64,000 bases of DNA from Cryptomeria japonica (Eukaryota > Streptophyta > Pinopsida > Cupressales > Cupressaceae): contig NC_081412.1 of NCBI RefSeq assembly GCF_030272615.1, forward strand, positions 664,976,481-665,040,480, given 5' to 3'. The notes below the pieces were generated by a model that was not told where the DNA came from, searched no databases, and saw nothing but the letters and a program-made list of their open reading frames with translations. Positions 34,830 through 46,078 of the stretch are shown one piece after another (position 1 is the stretch's first letter; every line of letters starts with the position of its first letter). The translations under genes and the position numbers were made by a program.

Positions 34830-34964
34830 TGTTGAGACATGGACCAGCTAGGACTCAAACCTAGGACATTCCATATGCTGCTGGAGTGATTTACCACTGA
34901 GCTACTGGCCCCTCTTGGACCAGTCCATCGTTGGTCCGGGTGTGGCTTATTTCCAACACCAACA
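34830..34964 (-). repeat. 5' LTR of the TRIM
   Basis: Same length and ends as its partner. Changes include two in the D-stem region of the tRNA-like segment. Confidence 0.87.
34841..34911 (-). other. tRNA-like segment in TRIM LTR, copy 2
   Basis: Same register as copy 1. The acceptor and T stems are intact and the B box is unchanged, but the 3' strand of the D stem is AATC instead of GAGC, so that stem no longer pairs. Confidence 0.7.
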
Positions 34965-36718
34965 AATACTATAGGAGTTATAGTCGAAACTATAAGCAAT
35001 AAATTATATTATCCCATATTAATCAAGAATGCTATATTTATAATTTCCAAATAATAAATCTTAATATACTTAAAGATCACTAATTACACCTCATTAATTT
35101 TGTAATATTCAACCTTCAATGATATAATACTCTTAAGCTTCAACATTAATATCGGTACTAATACATCCCTGTCTACTACTTGCATTTACTCACAACTCAT
35201 GTGACACATACTAATATTCAGTCTAATATTGGCACGAATGAATCCTTGTCATCAATGTTATTAATAGCCCATTACTTTAACATTAATATTACTATTTAGT
35301 TAATACAACTACTAAGATACCTCAAGAAATAATACTACCGTAAAAGGGTTGTTAATGCAAATATTGATAGACTTCACTCATTGTGCTGGCATATATACTC
35401 ATAGATAAACTCCCTCACAATATCATTTCCTCACATGCAGTGATGGCTTGGCCAATACACAAAATAGATTCGTTCATGATTCTTTAAAGGATTTTTGCTT
35501 CTATACTCTTTTATGGACTCACTGACCTTTGGGACACATTAAGCATACTCGGGAAAACATTCATAGCAGAGATTTCTATGTGATATTATTGTTGGGACTG
35601 TCTTAGTAAATCTAAATGAGTAAATTGATCTCTTGTTATCTCTTTTATTAATAGATAATAGACAAGAAAATGAACCAGATTGATCAAAGGCAACGTTACA
35701 TACCTGAACCTTGATTGCAATATTCATAGAAGCTGGATTTGAAGAAGAAACCCCAAGTGAATATAGTCGAGGCTCTGAGCCATCGAAAGGATACTAAGAA
35801 GCAAGAATAGCATCCACGACATATTCATGGGCTAAGCTGACCATAATTAATTTCCTAAGCAATAGGAGAATTATGGATGACAACCAAGTCGCAGTACCAT
35901 TGTTATTTCGCCCATCTCCCATTAAAGTTGGCAGAGCCTACCTCCTCTCCAATCACTTCTTTGCAATAATCGTACAACCAACTCTAGCACTAAGGATAAG
36001 AGATAAATCCATCAACACATTAAAATTTAATAAGACCTTGAAATCAATAAGATTATGTGTATGTCCATATCCTCAAAGAGTATATACAACTCATGGATGT
36101 GGATGAAAAGTTGTTCTAAGTTATACCTTGGACACCATTAACTATATAATATGGAAAGACCACAATATTTTTACATTATCACAATTACAACTTCATGTAT
36201 GCACTTTACATACTTCTTTTGCTTGTTTGAACATGTTGCTAGGAATTGTTGAGAAGCAAGCTGACATGATCCATAAGTCAAAACACAGTTTCACTTGCAA
36301 TATCATGAGCTTATTTTATTAAGATCCAATTCATCATAAAATCTCCATAGTGGTCAATCAGTTATATAGCATACACAAAGAAATAACAATCCTAAGAACC
36401 TATAATCATCACATGCCATAAAGTTTTTCCACTTACTTTTCTCACCATAGGGAGGATCCTCACACCCAATTCAATTCAAAGACATTTTTTCCATTTGAGT
36501 CAGTTGCATAACCAACTAAGCCATACTATGTTTTCAATTTCACCTTAAATATTCGGCATTTAAGCGCATAATTAGATTATTTCACATGAGAAACATATCA
36601 TAATTAAGATGTAATCATAAACTAAATGATTATATTATCAAACTCAAGTATACTATCTCAAGGTAGCACCAAAACTAAAAGTATTTATGTCCCTTAACAG
36701 GTGGGGCATCACAGTCTG

Positions 36719-38041
36719 CAACATATGCATTTGTTGCCATTATAGAAGACAATAATAGAACAACTTTAGAATACCCATTAGCTATTTATGTTTTTTGCAA
36801 TTTGGGTTGGACCCAAACTGGATCTCCATTATCAATCTAATGTGAGAATAAAGAGCAGCAATGGGATGATTATTTACTTAAAGGTCGTGTCATAATATCC
36901 CAAGGATATGGGCCTCCATATGATCTCAAGATTTCTCCCTCAAATTTCCTCCCTACAAACTATGTGTACAAACATTCAACATTTAAATATCTCACTAACT
37001 TGACATTTTAATCATATTAGTTACTAATAAATATTTTTAAATTGCTAGGGGAGAGGAGCCAGAACATGTGCAGGGACCTAAACGTGCGATAGCACTGAGA
37101 CGGTTAGGGGCCCACAGGTGACCGCCTTACCCCCAATACATGTGGACACATGTCCCAACACATGTACAATAATAACATAAAAAATAGACATGTTTTAAAC
37201 CCAAACTTTATCAATCACATTCCAAACATAAAAATTTAAGTACATAATAAAACATTAAAACATCACATAGTCTATCAAAATAATGGTTTCATGTTCAGAT
37301 ATTAAACAATACGTGCTCAATAATGGGACCACAATAAAAACATTAAGTGTTTGCATTAAATATTAAGATGATAACAATTCGACCCTTCGGACAACCACGT
37401 TCCACCAAAAAGGGCTGACAAGACAGCAACCCCATGTCGTGTGAGCACCCATTCAGAGTGATGTGGCCACACAAAGGCCTCTTGATGGTCATGGTATGTC
37501 CACGAATGCATATGACTATGGGACCCTTTCACCACCTTTCTGCACCTACCATCCCATCTGTTCAGGTCGAACCAGTCATAAATGGTTACTTGAGCGTCAT
37601 CACTGGTCATATCACCTACATCCATCACACCGACTATGTACGACCATGAATTTAACAACAAAAATAATCAACTTAGCCATAAATGGAAGAAAATGGAGAT
37701 TCAAATTTCAAATGCAACGTAGTTGGTAAAGATATTAAAGAACATCGATTCAAATTCAAATTCTTATATATAAATACTTATACATTCAATCATCCCATTT
37801 CATTCAGTGGAACAAGAAGATAGAGCACAAAGAAGCGAAGATGAGAAACAAGGGAAGAGGAAAAAAAAGACATAGAATTAGGCAAAGCAGTTGACTATTC
37901 CAGGTATTATTCATCTTCAAAAAACCAAAAATTTGTTTTCAAATAACTTGTCTGTTTATAAAAAAAAAAAACCTTACCAAAATTGAATTCAAAAAACATT
38001 CAGCATACAATTCATATTTCTTAGGGACCCCCATGGGCACG
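36719..38041. other. No gene seen; isolated LTR-like termini
   Basis: Minus-strand sequence beginning TGTAACGTGCCC at 38046 and TGTTGGGACATG near 37160 looks like LTR starts, but no partner end or target duplication was found for either. A GC-richer patch lies at 37040-37150. Open frames at 37356-37729 overlap on both strands and resemble nothing I know. Confidence 0.35.
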
Positions 38042-38720
38042 TTACACTAGAAGTGCACCAAAGTAGAAGTGTACCAACTCATACTTTGGCTTTGGTGGCC
38101 ACTGCTCATCGTCTTCATCCCCACCTCCACTTCCCACCTCTGCACCACCTTCTTTCTCACTCACATATTGATCCAACAATATCCATCTCACGGCTGCTTC
38201 GAACTTCCCAGTTTCCCAGTCATCCCCTACTCTCCATCTAATGAATGGGAAGATGGTACTCCCTCCTCCCTCTTCAGCCACGTTCTGAAGATCAAAACTC
38301 ATTCTAGGGATGGCCCTGTTGAGCAAAGATTGGAGGACAGACAACCATTCCTCCCCAACTATTCCCTGCGACAGCCATGTAATTTTTTCTGGTTTCTTCC
38401 CAATCTCTAGCCCCCATGTCACCACCATACTCACAATATCTACATTGGTGTGGTACCTATGTTATGTTTTCATGAGTTTCTTCCCAATCTCCAGCCCCAT
38501 GTCACTGCCATACTCACAATATCTGCATTGGTGTGGTACCTATGTTCTGTTTTCATGAAACAGTCACCAAGATAAACCTTCAGTGTTGTAAGAAATTATT
38601 CATCGTGGTACTTGAAAATTGACTTCAATCTCTCATCAGATATTTTCCCAACAAATGCAAGTTGATGCCTTGTTGTGAAGAGAGTGAAAGTAGCTTCCAC
38701 CTACACCTCCCAACTGCTTC
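38042..38720 (-). pseudogene. Decayed coding region, unrecognised
   Basis: The minus strand reads as protein-like sequence from about 38720 (FTLFTTRHQLAFVGKISDER), with a stop in the middle, then VYLGDCFMKTEHRYHTNADI. It continues into an 84-bp in-frame tandem duplication (38393-38558) and then a 130-codon open frame ending at 38042 (RRWILL-like hydrophobics, an acidic GGGDEDDE patch, KYELVHFYFGALLV). The duplication repeats 28 residues around HTN.DIVSM.VTWG, and a stop lies in its copy boundary. I do not recognise the family. It may be a host gene fragment or a retroelement-carried ORF, and it lies directly left of the tandem array. Confidence 0.5.
38393..38558. repeat. 84-bp tandem duplication
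   Basis: TTTCTTCCCAATCTC starts at 38393 and again at 38477, and the following 70 bases match with about six differences. The period (84) is a multiple of three and it lies inside the decayed minus-strand frame. Confidence 0.9.
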
Positions 38721-39089
38721 CACTCACGTGCACACTAACTGAAATAAACTAAATTCTCCACTCATTGCTTACTTCACCCATATAAATAGATCCATATGAG
38801 GGTTATTTAAGACACCCTCATAAATGCCAACTACAAATTGTGCTCATCAAAATAGCTTCAACAAATTGAAATGCACAATTGAACAAATGTATATAAGTGT
38901 ACATGACTGAAAATGAACCCTCCATCAATGAAAAGCAGTGCCTTCATGCCAATTCGACAAGACATTCAATAATGGGCTCAAATAGCCAATGAAATTGTCA
39001 ATCAAATAGTGGCTCAATGCAACTGACAACAGAAACATCAATATCCAAACATTGAGTGTACATGGATGTATCTACAAACATAATTAAAT

Positions 39090-39360
39090 TAATTGGCAAT
39101 AGGAAATACATATTTATATCTACATAGATATACACCCACAACTGTTGTACATATTTGTAATGTCATATATGTACATACATAGCTGATGTACATAAATGTA
39201 TATATAGAAATGTACCTATATAGGTATTGTACATAAATGTATATACAAATATCTACATATCTCTAGATACAATATTTGTACATACATATATGTACATATA
39301 TGTATGAAAATTTTGGTACCTACCTCTATGTATATATAGATGTGCGTGTTTATACATTAA
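39090..39360. repeat. TA-rich, tetranucleotide-like block in unit 1
   Basis: Irregular repeats of TACATA/TATGTA words make many short palindromes. The same block recurs near 42700-42970, 46300-46570 and 49910-50180, nearly unchanged. Confidence 0.85.
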
Positions 39361-39580
39361 TTTGATTATTATTTATATCATTTTATATCAAACTCTATAC
39401 CCTGTTTGTTTCACTGCATCTACAGAAAACCTTATTATCCTTTAACCGTCTTACTCATGGTTACTGTTATGTCCTAGTTTGGAAATCACCAGTCATTGTT
39501 GCACAATATAGTAATGCACTCATTTCTACATTCCATACTTCAACTTTCTGGTCACATGATATATTTGTAATCTATATCAT

Positions 39581-40309
39581 GATGTGGATTATGATGGAGA
39601 ATTCACAATGATACATTCCATATATCGGACATGGACACAATTGAGCGTGAATGTCTCAAACAGAGATGAATGCTATCAAATAGTTCAAAATTATGAACAC
39701 GATAGGGAGAACTATTTGAAAGCCCATCAAACCCTTACAAATTAGGGTGTTGTTGCAACCCTCCCTGCAAATGATGCAGATGATGAAATCCTAACTTACC
39801 TCCATGAATCTTACCCCTCCTTGCACAAAGCAATTCCACCCACTGAATGGCTTGTTCACATCCCATTTCCATGCATTCGAGCACAGGAAGAGTAGATTGT
39901 GAAGCATGCTTATATTTTTCTAGAGATATTTGTTTGTCCATACCCCTGTGATGATCATCACTTTCCAACCAGATCATCTTTCTATTCAAAATTATTCAAG
40001 GTCAATCGAGAATCATGGCAAACCAACTATGTCAATAGATTTTTCTTATAAAAATATGGTCTAGAAGTTCATCAACGCTCTGTAAATCTATCATGGCAAT
40101 AAACGCTTCGAAGAGTAGTCAATGAGCATATCCCATCATGGATTTTTACCAAAGTATACATTCAACCACATTGTGGTCAAACTAGGTTGCATTCTAATTT
40201 GCCTTGCCAGCTATACAGCCAACAAATTGTTTGGAAGGAAGCCATTCCAACTACACCACCACATCTAGTTGACCCACAAGATTTCGATAACGAATCCCTA
40301 CCAGTGTAA
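39581..40309 (+). pseudogene. Decayed reading frame of the tandem unit, copy 1
   Basis: One plus-strand frame reads as protein-like sequence for about 243 codons (DVDYDGEFTMIHSIYRTWTQ at its start; WLVHIPFPCIRAQ, CPYPCDDHHFPTRSSFYSKL and IPSWIFTKVYIQPHCG later). It has only four internal stops: TAG 39743, TAG 39893, TAA 40049 and TAA 40100. Random DNA this AT-rich should have many more. The frame ends CCAGTGTAA at 40307-40309. That spot also looks like a splice donor (GT|GTAAGT), and a TTTGCAG acceptor at 40589-40595 would keep phase. I do not recognise the protein. Confidence 0.6.
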
Positions 40310-40595
40310 GTTTCCACAAGTAGCTCTAAACCCCTACTATATAAGTCTCCAATAAAGAAAAGCATCTCCAGGTACAAATTCCCAAAAAGATAGCACTTTA
40401 CATAAGGAACCATACTTTTATTGTTCAAGCATTACTGTCATCTTCCACTATCTTGGCATCCGCTCCTTACTTGTACAACGGTGCCATGTCAAGAATCAAA
40501 GTTAATATCATTCAGTAGGCATCGATTTACAACATCACTTTGTTAGTTGGTTCCATCTCAATGTAACCCATGCTGTACTATATATATGTTTGCAG

Positions 40596-41112
40596 GTTAC
40601 ATTTAAAATTCCAAAAATATTTCATACATACTGTACAATTCATATCGATCTGTATATTTGTCATGGAAATACAACTAACGTACAATTTATTACTGTTCTC
40701 CGCAAATGAGGAAGGCAAATAAGATGTTTTCCTATGGTGCAAAGAACAGAGAATTGACAAGGTTTCCATCACATAAAAGAGGTGTGAAGTTCCCAGTTGA
40801 GCCATAGACCCCGTCTCCTAATGTGGTCGAAGCAGAGCCTATACCCCATCACAAGAGGATCAGGAACCAAAACTTGTCCGACCACCCATAGTGGATGTTA
40901 CTGCTTCTTCAACTGGAAGGAATTTTACAAGGCCACAAAAGCTATGGTCGGCTTCTTCCATGTAGAGTGCAATCCATGATGTAGAAGAAAATAACATTTC
41001 TATCAAGTCTACATCGAATAAGTTGGGCATCCCAACTGCGATAGTGACAAAATGGCTGGGTGGTCTAACAACCACATTCAAGAAATGTCCCCCAACCATC
41101 CTCACTATTTAA
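40596..41112 (+). other. Possible second exon or frame of the tandem unit
   Basis: After TTTGCAG (ending 40595) one frame is open for about 33 codons, then has several stops, and becomes protein-like again from 40852 to 41112 (EPKLVRPPIVDVTASSTGR; KLGIPTAIVTKWLGGLTTTF) with a single TAG. If spliced to the preceding frame the phase would match. The link is inference; it could also be an independent relic. Equivalent stretches occur in the other three units. Confidence 0.3.
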
Positions 41113-41317
41113 GAGGAAGAAGAGATTGTTGAGTAGTGCCAATAGATGGTAGTTGTTGGTCGTGGCCTAGAGATCTTGAACTTGAAGGAAGTTGGGGCAT
41201 AGATTTGTTAGGGTAGACCCAACCCTTTCAAGGATGGCATGCTCAGGGAAGTCATGGTGGATTGGTTTTAAAGCCTGACATCCAAAACTCACTTGTGGAT
41301 AGCTAAAGGCCTGACAT

Positions 41318-41910
41318 GGTCAGGTGGTAGTGCCACTTCCCATTGGATGTTCTGGAATGTATCTTCAAGCGAGGAAGGGCTTCGTTGGTGTATTCTTGGT
41401 TCTTGGTTCATGTACCAGCTCATGTTCGTGATCATTGTTCAGTTGAGACCTTGTGGTCATTGTATCAAACTTTTGTATAACCTTGATATTGTAACTTTGT
41501 AATCTGTGGTATTTGTGGTAACCCTGTATTTATGGATATTGTAAAAGGGAATCATTGGAATGTTTGTTAATTCAGTTTCTTTTCTCTTTTGTATATATGA
41601 ACTATGGGAAATGAATGCATTGGAGTACTTGAATCTTTCATTATGGAATTTAGATGTATGTGTAGATTTTATCTTAAACATATATTTTTTCCTAATTAGT
41701 TGAACAATAGGATTTTCTATGGTGTTATTATAATCTACAAATTAATCTTTGTTGGTAACCCTTAGGAAATCATGTGTTAGTCTTCCGCTATGTTATTAGA
41801 CGTGCAATGGTTATAATTAGTGCACTTGTACTTTTAAAAAAAAAAATTATTACACCTTTTAGTTGCCTAGTTGTATTGTTTTCCTTTAGGGTTTCTGGTG
41901 GGGTATTAAT
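41318..41910 (+). mobile_element. LTR-family fragment inside the tandem unit
   Basis: It aligns with about 9470-10015 of the long LTR-like block: GGTGGTAGTGCCACTT, then GTGGTCA.TTGTATCA and TAGTCTTCC.CT. It ends near GGGGTATTA (41899-41907), the inverted partner of the TGTAGTACCCC start at 6931. The 5' portion of that LTR is absent. Equivalent copies lie at about 44927, 48535 and 52144 onward. Confidence 0.55.
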
Positions 41911-42057
41911 CTCTACCCCATACACATGCAACACCCCATTATCCCAATTACTCATAAATAAATCTGTGAGCTGATGGTTTTGTCCATTAAGTTTTTGAGC
42001 AAAGGGCTCTATTCCCACATCCAAAATTTCCCTCCAAACCTCCTCATTTTCTCCCAA
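41788..42057 (-). other. Small conserved minus-strand frame in tandem unit
   Basis: An 89-codon frame (MGENEEVWREILDVGIEPFA...) is present in unit 1 and, in 74-79-codon forms, at 45426-45665, 49050-49274 and 52659-52883. The segment IEPFAQKLNG..HQLTDLFM..W faintly recalls uncharacterised ORFs carried by plant LTR retrotransposons. Conservation between units only reflects their recent duplication. I would treat it as a retroelement ORF fragment at best. Confidence 0.3.
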
Positions 42058-42470
42058 ATATCATAGGAGGATAGATCCATTATATTTTTGTCTCCCACAA
42101 TTATGATAATGCTTCTATGATTTTTTTAGACTACACCAAAACCAGGCTTCAGGTCAACGCAAAGAAAACAAAGCCACATGAACAATCTAGAAACTCACCT
42201 TTGTTCCTTTCTACGAAAAGACCTACACATGTGATCTTTCATCATTAATGTTTGAGAAAAGAGATATTTTTAGTGTCCTTCCTCGCCAACTCACACACCT
42301 AAAATGGCAAGGAATCCCCTTCCTACCACCACTTTTCATCATCTCTAACCACACCTAGATTAGCCATGTAGTTAGTTGGCCTATTACCCTCCCTCAAAAC
42401 ATGAGATTGTTCCTACCTTTTCTGGTCAAGGTTTCATATGAAGGATAAGTTCAATTCAAACATCAAAATC

Positions 42471-45400
42471 CAAATTGAAATTCACAATTGAACAAATGTA
42501 TATAAGTGTACATGACTGAAAATGAACCCTCCATCAATGAAAAGCAGTGCCTTCATGCCAATTCGACAAGACATTCAATAATGGGCTCAAATAGCCAATG
42601 AAATTGTCAATCAAATAGTGACTCAATGCAACTGACAACAGAAACATCAATATCCAAACATTGAGTCTACATGGATGTATCTACAAACATAACTAAATTA
42701 ATTGGCAATAGGAAATACATATTTATATCTACATAGATATACACCCACAACTGTTGTACATATTTGTAATGTCATATATGTACATACATAGCTGATGTAC
42801 ATAAATGTATATATAGAAATGTACCTATATAGGTATTGTACATAAATGTATATACAAATATCTACATATCTCTAGATACAATATTTGTACATACATATAT
42901 GTACATATATGTATGAAAATTTTGGTACCTTGCTCTATGTATATATAGATGTGCGTGTTTATACATTAATTTGATTATTATTTATATCATTTTATATCAA
43001 ACTCTATACCCTGTTTGTTTCACTGCATCTACAGAAAACCTTATTATCCTTTAACCGTCCTACTCATGGTTACTGTTATGTCCTAGTTTGGAAATCACCA
43101 GTCATTGTTGCACAATATAGTAATGCACTCATTTCTACATTCCATACTTCAACTTTCTGGTCACATGATATATTTGTAATCTATATCATGATGTGGATTA
43201 TGATGGAGAAGTCACAATGATACATTCCATATATCGGACATGGACACAATTGAGCGTGAATGTCTCAAACGGAGATGAATGCTATCAAATAGTTCAAAAT
43301 TATGAACATGATAGGGAGAACTATTTGAAAGCCCATCAAACCCTTACAAATTAGGGTGTTCTTGCAACCCTCCCTGCAAATGATGCAGATGATGAAATCC
43401 TAACTTACCTCCATGAATCTTACCCCTCCTTGCACAAAGCAATTCCACCCACTGAATGGCTTGTTCACATCCCATTTCCATGCATTCGAGCACAGCAAGA
43501 GTAGATTGTGAAGCATGCTTATATTTTTCTAGAGATATTTGTTTGTCCATACCCCTGTGATGATCATCACTTTCCAACCAGATCATCTTTCTATTCAAAA
43601 TTATTCAAGGTCAATCGAGAATCATGGCAAACCAACTATGTCAATAGATTTTGCTTATAAAAATATGGTCTAGAAGTTCATCAAAGCTCTGTAAATCTAT
43701 CATGGCAATAAACGCTTCGAAGAGTAGTCAATGAGCATATCCCATCATGGATTTTTACCAAAGTATACATTCAACCACATTGTGGTCAAACTAGGTTGCA
43801 TTCTAATTTGCCTTGCCAGCTATACAAACAACAAATTGTTTGGAAGGAAGCCATTCCAACTACACCACCACATCTAGTTGACCCACAAGATTTCAATAAC
43901 GAATCCCTACCAGTGTAAGTTTCCACAAGTAGCTCTAAACCCCTACTATATAAGTCTCCAATAAAGAAAAGCATCTCCAGGCACAAATTCCCAAAAAGAT
44001 AGCACTTTACATAAGGAACCATACTTCTATTGTTCAAGCATTACTGTCAACTTACACTATCTTGGCATCCGCTCCTTACTTGTACAACGGTGCCATGTCA
44101 AGAATCAAAGTTAATATCATTCAGCAGGCATCGATTTACAACATCACTTTGTTAGTTGGTTCCATCTCAATGTAACCCATGCTGTACTATATTTATGTTT
44201 GCAGGTTACATTTAAAATTCCAAAAATATTTCATACATACTGTACAATTCATATCGATCTGTATATTTGTCATGGAAATACAACTAACGTACAATTTATT
44301 ACTGTTCTCCGCAAATGAGGAAGGCAAATAAGATGTTTTCCTATGGTGCAAAGAACAAAGAATTGACAAGGTTTCCATCACATAAAAGAGGTGTGAAGTT
44401 CCCAGTTGAGCCATAGACCCCGTCTCCTAATGTGGTCGAAGCAGAGCCTATACCCCATCACTAGAGGATCAGGAACCAAAACTTGTCCGACCACCCATAG
44501 TGGATGTTACTGCTTCTTCAACTGGAAGGAATTTTACAAGGCCACAAAAGCTATGGTCGGCTTCTTCCATGTAGATTGCAATCCATGATGTAGAAGAAAA
44601 TGACATTTCTATCAAGTCTACATCGAATAAGTTGGGCATCCCAACTGCGATAGTGACAAAATGGTTGGGTGGTCTAACAACCACATTCAAGAAATTTCCC
44701 CCAACCATCCTCACTATTAAAGAGGAAGAAGAGATTGTTGAGTAGTGCCAATAGATGGTAGTTGTTGGTCGTGGCCTGGAGATCTTGAACTTGAAGGAAG
44801 GTGGGGCATAGATTTGTGAGGGTAGACCCAACCCTTTCAAGGATGGCATGCTCAGGAAAGTCATGGTGGATTGGTTTTAAAGCCTGACATCCAGAACTCA
44901 CTTGTGGATAGCTAAAGGCCTGACATGGTCAGGTGGTAGTGCCACTTCCCATTGGATGTTCTGGAATGTATCTTCAAGCGAGGAAGGGCTTCGTTGGTGT
45001 ATTCTTGGTTCTTGGTTCATGTACCAGCTCATGTTCATGATCGTTGTCCAGTTGAGACCTTGTGGTCATTGTATCAAACTTTTGTATAACCTTGATATTG
45101 TAACTTTGTAATCTGTGGTATTTGTGGTAACCATGTATTTATGGATATTGTAAAAGGGAATCATTGGAATGTTTGTTATTTCAGTTTCTTCTCTCTTTTG
45201 TATATATGAACTATGGGAAATGAATGCATTGGAGTACTTGAATCTTTCATTATGGAATTTAGATGTATGTGTAGATTTTATCTTAAACATATATTTTTTC
45301 CTAATTAGTTGAACAATAGGATTTTCTATGGTGTTATTATAATCTACAAATTAATCTTTGTTGGTAACCCTTAGGAAATCATGTGTTAGTCTTCCGCTAT

Positions 45401-46078
45401 GTTATTAGACGTGCAATGGTTATAATTAGTGCACTTGTACTTTAAAAAAAAAAATTATTACACCTTTTAGTTGCCTAGTTGTATTGTTTTCCTTTAGGGT
45501 TTCTGGTGGGGTATTACTCTCTACCCCATACACATGCAACACCCCATTATCCCAATTACTCATAAATAAATCTGAGAGCTGATGGTTTTGTCCATTAAGT
45601 TTTTGAGCAAAGGGCTCTATTCCCGCATCCAAAATTTCCCTCCAAACCTCCTCATTTTCTCCCAAATATCATAGGAGGATAGATCCATTATATTTTTGTC
45701 TCCCACAATTATGATAATGCTTCTATGATTTTTTTAGACTACACCAAAACCAGGCTTCAGGTCAACGCAAAGAAAACAAAGCCACGTGAACAATCTAGAA
45801 ACTCACCTTTGTTCCTTTCTACGAAAAGACCTACACATGTGATCTTTCATCATTAATGTTTGATAAAAGAGATATTTTTAGTTTCCTTCCTCGCCAACTC
45901 ACACACCTAAAATGGCAAGGAATCCCCTTCCTACCACCACTTTTCATCATCTCTAACCACACCTAGATTAGCCATGTAGTTAGTTGGCCTATTACCCTCC
46001 CTCAAAACATGAGATTGTTCCTACCTTTTCTGGTCAAGGTTTCATATGAAGGATAAGTTCAATTGAAACATCCAAATC
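42471..46078 (+). repeat. Tandem unit 2
   Basis: 3608 bp. It shares early-half variants with unit 3 (GGTACCTTGC near 42925, TTTCAATAACG near 43891) and later-half variants with unit 1. Confidence 0.93.
43190..43918 (+). pseudogene. Decayed reading frame of the tandem unit, copy 2
   Basis: Same frame and the same four stops as copy 1, shifted by 3609 bp. Local changes include Val to Leu after the first stop (GTTCTTGCA near 43368) and TTTTGCTTATAA in place of TTTTTCTTATAA before the third stop. Confidence 0.6.

Larger units (their letters stand above)
34642..34964 (-). mobile_element. TRIM retrotransposon, complete, 323 bp
   Basis: Two 135-bp LTRs (34642-34776 and 34830-34964) begin TGTTG and end CAACA on either strand. 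Between them are only 53 bp, made mainly of a PBS and a polypurine tract, so this fits a terminal-repeat retrotransposon in miniature. Flanking 5-mers AATAT (34637-34641) and AATAC (34965-34969) are a target duplication with one change. The LTRs differ at about 6 positions. It has no coding capacity and must have used enzymes from another element. Unusually, each LTR contains a tRNA-like sequence. It is nested inside the 3.9-kb solo-LTR-like element. Confidence 0.88.
32805..36713. mobile_element. Solo-LTR-like element, 3.9 kb, with target duplication
   Basis: The left end TGTAATGCCC and the right end GGGGCATCACA form the inverted TG...CA termini of an LTR. Both are flanked by the same 5 bases, GTCTG (32800-32804 and 36714-36718). 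No second internal copy of either end was found, so it looks like one LTR left after recombination. Length is 3909 bp including a nested TRIM, or about 3.58 kb without it. The interior has no recognisable coding domain. Long solo LTRs are common in large plant genomes. Orientation is undetermined. The alternative is two unrelated ends that match by chance. Confidence 0.65.
38862..42470 (+). repeat. Tandem unit 1
   Basis: Begins CAAATTGAAATGC and is preceded by single-copy sequence. It shares early-half variants with unit 4 (GGTACCTACC near 39316, TTTCGATAACG near 40282) and later-half variants with unit 2 (CTACAAATTA near 41735). Confidence 0.93.

Noticed and set aside
34653-34911. Two genuine tRNA genes
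   Set aside because: Both tRNA-like segments lie in the same register inside two LTRs with PBS, PPT and target duplication. The anticodon loop is 8 nt and the second copy has a broken D stem.
37160-38046. Solo LTR ending at 38046 (GGGCACGTTACA)
   Set aside because: No partner terminus and no copy of the flanking CTAGA were found on the left.
39735-39989. 84-aa minus-strand frame repeated in every tandem unit as a conserved gene
   Set aside because: It is antisense to the long decayed plus-strand frame, and its conservation only reflects recent unit duplication.
40797-41105. Small ORFs on both strands in each unit (60-aa plus, 81-aa minus) as a gene pair
   Set aside because: They overlap each other and the plus-strand relic frame, and carry no recognisable features.
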